Shown here: positions 17,295-24,062 of the stretch, one piece after another
Position numbering within the stretch: the stretch's first letter is position 1
Layout: every line of letters begins with the position of its first letter
From: Methylohalobius crimeensis 10Ki
GTDB taxonomy: Bacteria > Pseudomonadota > Gammaproteobacteria > Methylococcales > Methylothermaceae
Direction: 5' to 3'
Assembly: GCF_000421465.1 (NCBI RefSeq)
Contig: NZ_ATXB01000002.1
Span: 486,690 to 550,689, forward strand
Length of the DNA: 64,000 nucleotides
Notes under the pieces: generated by a model
What the model saw: only the letters and a program-made list of their open reading frames with translations
What the model was told of the DNA's origin: nothing
Database searches by the model: none
Translations under genes and position numbers: made by a program

Positions 17295-17561
17295 ATGACG
17301 ACCGACGAATCACGCAGCGAAGTCCATATAGACATCGAGGGAAGGGTGGTAGTCCCGACACACTTGCTTCGGGCATTGAACCTGAAACCGGGTGACCGAT
17401 TGATGGTTCGCAAGGTAGGCGACAGCTTCATGTTCGAGCGGCGCGAGACCATCGAGAATCGACTGTGGAAGATGTTTTCTCAAATTCCCAAAGGGATTAG
17501 CATGGTGGACGAGCTGATAGCCGAACGGCGCGCCGAAGCTTGGCATGAGGTTGCGGAATGA
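17295..17561 (+). CDS. AbrB/MazE/SpoVT-type DNA-binding protein, orphan antitoxin
   Basis: 88 residues. The swapped-hairpin AbrB domain is visible as IDIEGRVVVPTHLLRALNLK and KPGDRLMVRKVGDSFMFER, followed by a helical tail SMVDELIAERRAEAWHEVAE of the type that neutralises a PIN or similar toxin. It starts 3 bases after the NERD helicase stop. No toxin gene follows; the next gene encodes a secreted protein. An ATGA overlap at the stop resembles a lost toxin junction. It may act as a plain regulator. Confidence 0.75.
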   Translation: MTTDESRSEVHIDIEGRVVVPTHLLRALNLKPGDRLMVRKVGDSFMFERRETIENRLWKMFSQIPKGISMVDELIAERRAEAWHEVAE

Positions 17562-17599
17562 AGCAAATGCCGAAACTTTCAAACAAGGAAAACAAACCC

Positions 17600-17980
17600 A
17601 TGAAAAAACTCATTTCTTTCTTGCTCCTCTGTTTTCCCGTCGGGATTTATGCGCAACCGGGCATGAGCCAAGCCGACATGCAGCAGATGATGCAGCAGGC
17701 GCAGAAGATGCAGGCTTGCATGGCCGAGATCGACCAAGCCGCTCTGGATCGGTTTGCCGACGAGGCCCGGGCCGTGGAGCGGGAAATCAAGACCCTGTGC
17801 CGGGCCGGCCGGCGGGAACAGGCGCAAGATCGCGCCCTGGAATTCGGCCGTTCGGTCGAAAGCAACGCGGAGATGAAAAAGATGCGCCAATGCAGCGCCA
17901 CGATGGCGAACATGATGCCAAAATTCGACTTCCCTACCCCCGAGGAAATGAAGCAGCGCCACGTCTGCGATCAATATTGA
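17600..17980 (+). CDS. Methionine-rich secreted protein of unknown function
   Basis: 126 residues from ATG 17600, with AAGGAAAAC upstream and a clear Sec signal MKKLISFLLLCFPVGIYAQ. The mature part starts with MSQADMQQMMQQAQKMQACM, then a charged helical stretch with KTLCRAGRREQAQDRALEF and a second Met-rich part KMRQCSATMANMMPKF, ending HVCDQY. Four cysteines in the mature part could make two disulfides. The longer frame from ATG 17558 overlaps the AbrB stop but would bury the signal. I do not recognise the family; a metal-related or chaperone-like periplasmic role is only a guess. Confidence 0.7.
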   Translation: MKKLISFLLLCFPVGIYAQPGMSQADMQQMMQQAQKMQACMAEIDQAALDRFADEARAVEREIKTLCRAGRREQAQDRALEFGRSVESNAEMKKMRQCSATMANMMPKFDFPTPEEMKQRHVCDQY

Positions 17981-18024
17981 TGCCGTAACCCTTAGCGGAG
18001 GCCGGCGGCATCGCGCTCTCAGTC

Positions 18025-19065
18025 ATGGCGTCTCTGAAATCCTTCGCCTTCAGCCTGGTGGTGGCCGCAAGCGTATGGATCGGCTGGTACCGCTTGGGAG
18101 GCGGCGCCCCCCTTTTCGCGAATTTGCTGGAACATTGGCAAATCGCCCTCACCATGGTGTTCGGCTCCTTCATCGCCGGCGCCACCAGCGAAGGGGGCGG
18201 CGCGGTCGCCTTTCCGGTGCTGACCAAGGTATTGAGCGTTTCCCCCGTGGACGCCAGGGTGTTTTCCCTGGCCATCCAAAGCGTCGGAATGACCGCCGCC
18301 GCGCTGGTGATTCTGGCGATGAAAATTCGGCTGGAATGGCGCGTCATCCGCTGGGCTAGCGCGGGGGGCGCGGGGGGAATCGCCATGGGCAGCGCCCTCA
18401 TCGCCCCCCAGTTGCCGCCGGCGGTGACCAAAATCATCTTTACGGTGATGGTCGCCAGTTTCGCCTTCGTTCTATGGGCATTGAATCGGCATTTCCCCGC
18501 TCGCCACCAGAAGCTTCCGGTGTTCGGGCACAAGGAAAAAGGCATCCTCCTGACGACCGGTTTTCTCGGCGGAGTCATGAGCGGACTGGTGGGCAATGGC
18601 ATCGATATCGTCGTATTTTCCCTGATCGTCCTCTTGTTCAGGGTCTGCGAGAAAGTGGCCACCCCCACCTCGGTGGTGTTGATGGCGATCAATGCTCTGG
18701 TAGGGTTCGCGTTCCAACTGACCTTTCTCGGCGGACTTTCCCAGGAAGTGAAAGCCTATTGGCTGGCGGCGATTCCGGTCGTGGTGGTGGGCGCGCCGGC
18801 GGGAGCGATGCTGTGCTCTCTTTTGAATCGCACGATCATCGTCCGGGTGCTTTTGGCGCTGATCGCCGTGGAGGGGGTCAGCACGCTGCTATTGATTCCC
18901 ATGAACCTGCCGGTCATTGCCGGCGGTTCGGTTTCCCTGGCCGGATTTCTCGCCCTATACGTCCTGATGTATCGCTGCCAAACCTACCTGCCCCCGGATA
19001 TACGCACGCCGGCGACCGCTGGACACTTCCGCGCCGGCCGCGCTATGCTCGGGGCCGAAGAATAA
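18025..19065 (+). CDS. TauE/SafE-family membrane transporter (probable sulfite or anion exporter)
   Basis: 346 residues, about eight to nine membrane helices in two similar halves. The family repeats GATSEGGGAVAFPVLTKVL (near residue 52) and GVMSGLVGNGIDIVVFSLIV (near residue 180) are present. TauE/SafE proteins export sulfite, sulfoacetate or other small organosulfur anions across the inner membrane. A periplasmic sulfite dehydrogenase gene pair lies about 4 kb upstream, which would fit sulfite export and oxidation, but the two are not in one operon. Confidence 0.88.
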   Translation: MASLKSFAFSLVVAASVWIGWYRLGGGAPLFANLLEHWQIALTMVFGSFIAGATSEGGGAVAFPVLTKVLSVSPVDARVFSLAIQSVGMTAAALVILAMKIRLEWRVIRWASAGGAGGIAMGSALIAPQLPPAVTKIIFTVMVASFAFVLWALNRHFPARHQKLPVFGHKEKGILLTTGFLGGVMSGLVGNGIDIVVFSLIVLLFRVCEKVATPTSVVLMAINALVGFAFQLTFLGGLSQEVKAYWLAAIPVVVVGAPAGAMLCSLLNRTIIVRVLLALIAVEGVSTLLLIPMNLPVIAGGSVSLAGFLALYVLMYRCQTYLPPDIRTPATAGHFRAGRAMLGAEE

Positions 19066-19084
19066 CTACGACAAGGAGTGCCCC

Positions 19085-19744
19085 ATGCCTTTGACGCCCG
19101 CCATTCTGCCGGATCTGATTCGAGCCGCCGCCGAGGCCATCGACGCCCACGCCGAGGAAGTCACCGCCCTCGACCAGACGCTCGGGGACGGCGATCACGT
19201 CACCAACCTGCAGCGCGGCCTCAAAGCCCTGACCGCCAAAAGCGACGAACTGACGCAGATAAGCGATTGGAGCAATGCCTTTCAAACAATCGGCATGACG
19301 GTGATGTCCAGCGTCGGCGGCGCTTCCGGTTCCTTGTACGGGACGCTGTTCGTCGCCCTGGCCAAAGCCTATAGGGGCGACCGGCCGGTCGCCCCTACTC
19401 CCTTGACGCTGGCAGCGTTCGCCGGCGCGTTCAACGAAGCGGTGGCGGCGGTGCAAAAGCGCGGCAAGACGGAGGTGGGGGAAAAAACCATGGTGGATAC
19501 CTTGGTGCCGGTAGCCAATGCGCTGACCGCCGGGGCGCAGGGAGGCGAACCCTCGACGGACGCGGCGGAAAAGGTCAAACAAGCGGCGGTGGCGGGCATG
19601 GAATCGACCCGCGACCTCCTCGCCACCAAGGGCCGAGCTTCTTATTTGGGGGAACGCACCCGTGGCATCGTGGATGCCGGCGCCCGCACCAGTCAGCTGA
19701 TGATCTGCGCCATCACCGACGCCCTAACCGGCCAAACGACCTAA
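19085..19744 (+). CDS. dhaL: Dihydroxyacetone kinase, ADP/ATP-binding subunit DhaL
   Basis: 219 residues. The nucleotide-binding aspartates D30, D35 and D37 in the ALDQTLGDGDH segment sit at the E. coli DhaL positions, and VGGASGSLYGTLF and KTMVDTLVP are conserved. DhaL carries the nucleotide that phosphorylates dihydroxyacetone bound to DhaK. Residues 96-105 (YRGDRPVAPT) are encoded by a perfect palindrome and look like an insertion relative to the family. The gene converges on dhaK with a 4-base overlap instead of the usual dhaK-dhaL operon. No dhaM phosphotransferase is seen, so ATP may be used directly. Confidence 0.92.
   Translation: MPLTPAILPDLIRAAAEAIDAHAEEVTALDQTLGDGDHVTNLQRGLKALTAKSDELTQISDWSNAFQTIGMTVMSSVGGASGSLYGTLFVALAKAYRGDRPVAPTPLTLAAFAGAFNEAVAAVQKRGKTEVGEKTMVDTLVPVANALTAGAQGGEPSTDAAEKVKQAAVAGMESTRDLLATKGRASYLGERTRGIVDAGARTSQLMICAITDALTGQTT
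19372..19397. repeat. 26-bp perfect palindrome inside dhaL, REP-like
   Basis: TAGGGGCGACCGG is followed directly by its exact reverse complement CCGGTCGCCCCTA, with no spacer. It lies in frame in dhaL, adding about eight residues. Similar GTAGGGGCGACC...GGTCGCCCCTAC palindromes are known as small dispersed repeats in several bacterial genomes (from memory). No second copy was noticed in this window. Confidence 0.8.
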
Positions 19745-20730
19745 CACCCCCAACGCAATCCCGGCGTGTGGACCGGCGCGTCCCACAGCCGGGTCAGCTC
19801 GTCCTCGAGCAGGGTCAAGCTGATGGAGCAGCCGGCCATATCCAAGGCGGTGGTGTAGTTGCCCACCAGGGAGCGGCGAATATCCAAGCCGTGCTGTTTC
19901 CAGAAATCGTAGGCCAGCTCGTAGACCAGATAAAGTTCCATCAAGGTGGTCGCGCCCAGGCCGTTGACGTGAAGCAGCACCGGCTGGCCCTTGCTCAAGG
20001 GGAGTTCATCCTCGATCGCCTCGCCCATCCGCTTGACGATTTCGGTGGCGCTGCTGAAATCCATGAGTTCGCGACCGTGCTCGCCGTGGATGCCGACCCC
20101 CAGTTCGACCTTGTCCGCCGGCAAGGTGAAGGTGGGGCCGCCCAGGGCCGGCACGTTGCAACCGGACAAGGCCACGCCGAAGGTGGCGGTCCGCTCGGCC
20201 ACCCGATCCCCCAGGGCTTTCAAGGCGGCCAGATCGGCCCCCTCCTCGGCCGCCGCACCCACGATCTTTTCCACCATCAGGGTTCCCGCCACGCCGCGTC
20301 GACCGATGTCGTGTTCCTTGGGCAAGGAAATATCGTCCTGAACCAACACCGTTTCGACGGGGCATTCGAGCATCTCGGCGGCCATCTCGAAATTCATCAC
20401 GTCGCCGGCATAATTCTTGACGATGAACAGCACGCCCCCGCCATTCTCCACAGCCTGGGCGGCGGCGAGCATCTGATCCGGACCGGGCGAGGTGAAAATC
20501 TGGCCGGGACAGGCGGCATCCAGCATCCCCCGGCCGACGTAACCGCTATGCAAGGGCTCGTGCCCGGAGCCGCCGCCGGAAATCACCGCCACCTTGCCGG
20601 CATTTCCGGGCTGCTTGCGTTTGATGAAGCAGGGTTCGGGGTTGACTTCCACCAGGTCCGCATGGGCCTTGGCAAAGCCGCGCAGGCTTTCGTCGAGCAG
20701 GGAATCAACATGGTTGATGAATTTTTTCAT
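19741..20730 (-). CDS. dhaK: Dihydroxyacetone kinase, substrate-binding subunit DhaK
   Basis: 329 residues starting MKKFINHVDSLLDESLRGFA. The family core SGGGSGHEPLHSGYVGRGML, FIVKNYAGDVMNFEMA, GVALSGCNVPALGG and LGVGIHGEHG are intact. His215 is the residue that covalently binds dihydroxyacetone as a hemiaminal. It works with DhaL to make dihydroxyacetone phosphate, linking to the glpKD product pool. A NagD-like phosphatase gene lies 32 bases upstream on the same strand and is probably co-transcribed. Confidence 0.95.
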   Translation of the reverse strand: MKKFINHVDSLLDESLRGFAKAHADLVEVNPEPCFIKRKQPGNAGKVAVISGGGSGHEPLHSGYVGRGMLDAACPGQIFTSPGPDQMLAAAQAVENGGGVLFIVKNYAGDVMNFEMAAEMLECPVETVLVQDDISLPKEHDIGRRGVAGTLMVEKIVGAAAEEGADLAALKALGDRVAERTATFGVALSGCNVPALGGPTFTLPADKVELGVGIHGEHGRELMDFSSATEIVKRMGEAIEDELPLSKGQPVLLHVNGLGATTLMELYLVYELAYDFWKQHGLDIRRSLVGNYTTALDMAGCSISLTLLEDELTRLWDAPVHTPGLRWGC

Positions 20731-20762
20731 CGGGTTTCTCCTTGCAGCTGATAGCTGCCCAT

Positions 20763-21623
20763 TCAATCCAATTCCATCCGTCCCTGCAACACTTTCGTGA
20801 CCGCCTCGATATCCGCCAATACCCAGTCCGGCCGGTACTCGGCCCGCTTCAGGTCCGCCTCGGTGGATACCCCGGTCAATACCAATAAACTGCGGATGCC
20901 GGCTCGGACCGCGCCCAAGATATCGGTTTCGAGCCGATCCCCGATGGCCACCACCGCATGGGGTTCGACGCCCAATCGGCCCAAGGCCTGGCGATACATG
21001 ATCGGTTCCGGTTTGCCGATGATGCTCGGGGTGAGGCCGGTGGCCGCGATCAAGGCCGCCAGAATGGCGCCGGTGCCGTGGGTGAACCCCAGCTCCATGG
21101 GCAGGGTGGTATCGGCGTTGGTGCCGATGAAGCGGGCGCCGGCGTTGAGATTCAAGGTGGCGGTGGCGAGTTTGTCCCAGGTCAGGGTCTCGTCTTTTCC
21201 CACCACCACGATATCCGCGCGCCAGTCGTCGGTTTCCTTGTGCCATCCGGTCAGGATGAAACCCGCCTCCGCCAGGGGTTGACGAAGCCCCTCCTCGCCC
21301 AGGACACAGACCTTGGTCGCCCCCGGATCGTGGTGCTCGGCCAGATAGCGGGCGGTGGCGATGCCGGAGGTCAAAATTTCCTCCGCGCGCACTTCCACGC
21401 CCATCCGGGCAAGCTTGGCCACGTAATTGCGGGGGGTGGAACTGGCGTTGTTGGTCGCCAGAATGAACGGCATTCCCGCCCCCCGCAGCGTCCGGAAGAA
21501 CTCCCGGATGCCGGGCATCGGCTCGCTGCCTCGCCAAAGCACGCCGTCCATATCGACGATCAGGGCGCGGGCGTTGTGGAGCGGCACGTCGGTGTGGGTT
21601 TGTTTCACGAATAGGGTTCCCAT
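20763..21623 (-). CDS. NagD-like HAD-IIA family phosphatase
   Basis: 286 residues from Met21623. HAD motif I is [12 protein letters not shown] (D24, D26), motif II lies in [15 protein letters not shown], and the C-terminal motifs IGKPEP and [20 protein letters not shown] are complete, with a C2-type cap as in NagD, phosphoglycolate phosphatase and glycerol-phosphate phosphatases. It precedes dhaK on the same strand, so a sugar- or glycerol-phosphate substrate, or repair of kinase side products, is plausible but not shown. Divergent from argH. Confidence 0.88.
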   Translation of the reverse strand: MGTLFVKQTHTDVPLHNARALIVDMDGVLWRGSEPMPGIREFFRTLRGAGMPFILATNNASSTPRNYVAKLARMGVEVRAEEILTSGIATARYLAEHHDPGATKVCVLGEEGLRQPLAEAGFILTGWHKETDDWRADIVVVGKDETLTWDKLATATLNLNAGARFIGTNADTTLPMELGFTHGTGAILAALIAATGLTPSIIGKPEPIMYRQALGRLGVEPHAVVAIGDRLETDILGAVRAGIRSLLVLTGVSTEADLKRAEYRPDWVLADIEAVTKVLQGRMELD

Positions 21624-21743
21624 GGCAATTCGGATGACCGCGAGTATAAACGTTCCCGCAAGATCTTGTCTAAACCGACCCGAAAGATGGGAAATTAAGC
21701 ACCGATGCCTCTCTCCGTCACCCACCGGACAGAGCATAAGCTA

Positions 21744-21749
21744 TAATAA
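21744..21749 (+). promoter_or_regulatory. Candidate -10 element for argH
   Basis: A perfect TATAAT lies 34 bases before the argH start codon, in the 160-base divergent region with the HAD phosphatase. No convincing -35 was found at the expected distance. Confidence 0.45.
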
Positions 21750-21783
21750 GTTATTTCCTCTGATCCTTTCACCACCCATCGAT

Positions 21784-23217
21784 ATGACAGAAAACGACTC
21801 GAAGAGCTGCGGAGCAGAAAAACCCTGGGGCGGTCGTTTCGAGCAACCCACCGACCGATTCGTCGAAGAATTCACCGCTTCGGTGGACTTCGACAAGCGC
21901 CTGGCCCCCTACGATATCCAAGGCTCCATCGCCCATGCCCGAATGCTCCAAAAGATCGGCGTCCTCACCCAGGCCGAACGGGATGCGATCGTATCCGGCC
22001 TGGAGCAGATTCTGGCAGAGATCCAGCGGGAGGAATTCAGCTGGTCGGTGACCCTGGAAGACGTCCACATGAACATCGAGGCCCGCCTGACCCGGCTCGT
22101 CGGCGAGGCCGGCAAGAAACTTCACACCGGGCGATCCCGCAACGACCAGGTGGCTACCGACATTCGCTTGTGGCTGCGCGATGAAATCGGCCGGCTTCTG
22201 GGCGAGCTCGGTCGGCTTCAGAATGCTTTATTAGACTTGGCCGAACGCGAAGCCGACACCATCATGCCCGGTTTCACTCATCTTCAGGTGGCCCAGCCGA
22301 TTACCTTCGGCCATCACCTCATGGCCTGGTTCGAAATGCTCCAGCGCGACCGCGAGCGACTGCTCGACTGTCGCCGCCGGGTCAACGTCATGCCCCTGGG
22401 AGCCGCGGCGATGGCCGGCACTTCCTTTCCCATCGACCGGGCTTACACCGCCGAACTTTTGGGATTCGAGCGTCCCGCTTCCAATTCCCTCGATGCGGTC
22501 TCGGATCGGGATTTCGCGATTGAATTTTGCGCCTGCGCGGCGTTGATCATGACGCACCTGTCGCGCTTCTCCGAGGAATTGGTGCTGTGGACCTCGGCCC
22601 AGTTCGATTTCCTGGAGCTGCCGGACGCCTTCTGCACCGGCTCGTCGATCATGCCCCAGAAGAAAAATCCGGACGTCCCGGAACTGGTGCGCGGCAAAAC
22701 CGGCCGCGTCAACGGCCACCTGATGGGGCTTTTGACCTTGATGAAAGCCCAACCCCTGGCCTACAACAAGGACAACCAGGAGGACAAGGAACCCCTGTTC
22801 GACACGGTGGACACCCTGTTAAACAGCCTGCGCGCCTTCGCCGACATGGTCCCCCATATTCAAGCCAAGCCCGACCGGATGCGGCAAGCGGCGAGCCAGG
22901 GGTTCGCCACCGCCACCGATCTGGCCGATTACCTGGTCCGCCGCGGGGTCCCCTTTCGCGATGCCCACGAAATCGTCGGTCAAGCGGTCCGCCTGGCCCT
23001 GCAGCAAGGCTGCGACTTGGCCGATCTGCCCTTGGACCGACTCCAAACCCTGTCGGATAAAATCGAGGCGGACGTCTATCGGATTCTGACCTTGGAAGGC
23101 TCGGTCGCTTCCCGCGCCCACCACGGCGGCACCGCCCCCGGGCAGGTCAAAAAAGCGATCGAGGAAGGCCGCGCCCTGCTCCGACCATCGAAAACGCATG
23201 GCGCGGAAACCAAATGA
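21784..23217 (+). CDS. argH: Argininosuccinate lyase
   Basis: 477 residues. The fumarase/ASL signature [11 protein letters not shown] is at 286-296 (catalytic serine loop), HTGRSRND at 114-121 binds substrate, and [11 protein letters not shown]-like text ([13 protein letters not shown]) precedes the core helices. It catalyses the last step of arginine synthesis, splitting argininosuccinate into arginine and fumarate. Full family length; standing alone without argG. The start ATG 21784 was chosen because the frame upstream has no family similarity. Confidence 0.97.
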   Translation: MTENDSKSCGAEKPWGGRFEQPTDRFVEEFTASVDFDKRLAPYDIQGSIAHARMLQKIGVLTQAERDAIVSGLEQILAEIQREEFSWSVTLEDVHMNIEARLTRLVGEAGKKLHTGRSRNDQVATDIRLWLRDEIGRLLGELGRLQNALLDLAEREADTIMPGFTHLQVAQPITFGHHLMAWFEMLQRDRERLLDCRRRVNVMPLGAAAMAGTSFPIDRAYTAELLGFERPASNSLDAVSDRDFAIEFCACAALIMTHLSRFSEELVLWTSAQFDFLELPDAFCTGSSIMPQKKNPDVPELVRGKTGRVNGHLMGLLTLMKAQPLAYNKDNQEDKEPLFDTVDTLLNSLRAFADMVPHIQAKPDRMRQAASQGFATATDLADYLVRRGVPFRDAHEIVGQAVRLALQQGCDLADLPLDRLQTLSDKIEADVYRILTLEGSVASRAHHGGTAPGQVKKAIEEGRALLRPSKTHGAETK

Positions 23218-23279
23218 CCAATATTTGTACATTTGTGCCATACTTTCACTGATATCGCATCGGTTCAGGGGATTTGATC

Positions 23280-24059
23280 ATGATCGCAACCTTAGACGAC
23301 CTCTCGGTGGCGCTGGACCAAGCCCCGTGGGGGGTGCTGATTCTTCGGCAAGGACGCATCGCTTGGATCAACGAGACCCTGGCGGCGCTGACCGGACAAG
23401 CCAAATCCGACTTCATCGGCCGGCGGCTGCCGGAAACCGCCCTCGGTCAGGAGCGAAACGCGTTGGTAACCCTCCCCGGCTCCGACGGTCCTCGCCGACT
23501 TCGATCCCATCGGATCGAACCTTATCAGAGCGGGGAAGTCGTCTACTATCAGGACGTGACCGAACACCTCGAGCTCCAGGAAGCCGCCGAAGCGCTGCAC
23601 CGGCGCCTGCAAACCATAGAAACCATCGATCCGGTCACCCGCCTTAAAAACCGGCGTGCGATCCTCCAGGAATTGGACCGGCAGATCAGCCGCAGCCGCC
23701 GTTATCATAACCCCCTTTCCGTGATCCGTCTGACCCTGGAAATGGACGGCGAGGCGGAAGCACGCCGGAAACAAATGGAATCCGTCGGTCAGGCGATCAA
23801 GGACAATCTGCGCTGGGCGGATGACGTGGGTGTCCTCGACGAGCGCACTTTTTTGTTGTTGCTCCCGGAAACTTTGGAGGAGGACGCCAAGGAATTGGCG
23901 GGCAAGTTTTTGGACGACCGTGCCGCTTTCCGACTCGATGAGGGCAAGGGAAAATTCCGCCACGGCGTCACCGCCTGGCAACAGGGCGACGATCTGCGCA
24001 AAATGCTCAAGCGGGTGGAGCAAGACCAAGAAATCAATCTCAGCGCCTTGCTTTCCTGA
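23280..24059 (+). CDS. PAS domain plus degenerate GGDEF protein
   Basis: 259 residues from ATG 23280 (AGGGGA 9 bases upstream). Residues ~10-105 read as a PAS fold (GVLILRQGRIAWINETLAAL, VVYYQDVTEHLELQEAA). Residues ~120-255 have a GGDEF-type framework (IDPVTRLKNRRAILQELDRQ), but the signature is replaced by GVLDERTF, so it cannot make c-di-GMP. It ends in TGA 24057-24059, and the next gene starts 3 bases later in the same frame. It may sense a signal for the adjacent adenylate cyclase. Confidence 0.8.
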   Translation: MIATLDDLSVALDQAPWGVLILRQGRIAWINETLAALTGQAKSDFIGRRLPETALGQERNALVTLPGSDGPRRLRSHRIEPYQSGEVVYYQDVTEHLELQEAAEALHRRLQTIETIDPVTRLKNRRAILQELDRQISRSRRYHNPLSVIRLTLEMDGEAEARRKQMESVGQAIKDNLRWADDVGVLDERTFLLLLPETLEEDAKELAGKFLDDRAAFRLDEGKGKFRHGVTAWQQGDDLRKMLKRVEQDQEINLSALLS

Positions 24060-24062
24060 CCC

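Noticed and set aside
19741-21537. A 598-codon minus-strand frame that would fuse an extra domain to DhaK
   Set aside because: The N-terminal part is an alternative frame of the NagD-like phosphatase; DhaK starts normally at 20730.
24057-24059. TGA between the PAS protein and cyaA as a selenocysteine codon
   Set aside because: There is no cysteine-like position in CyaA homologues here and no obvious hairpin at the expected distance; re-initiation or plain readthrough is simpler.
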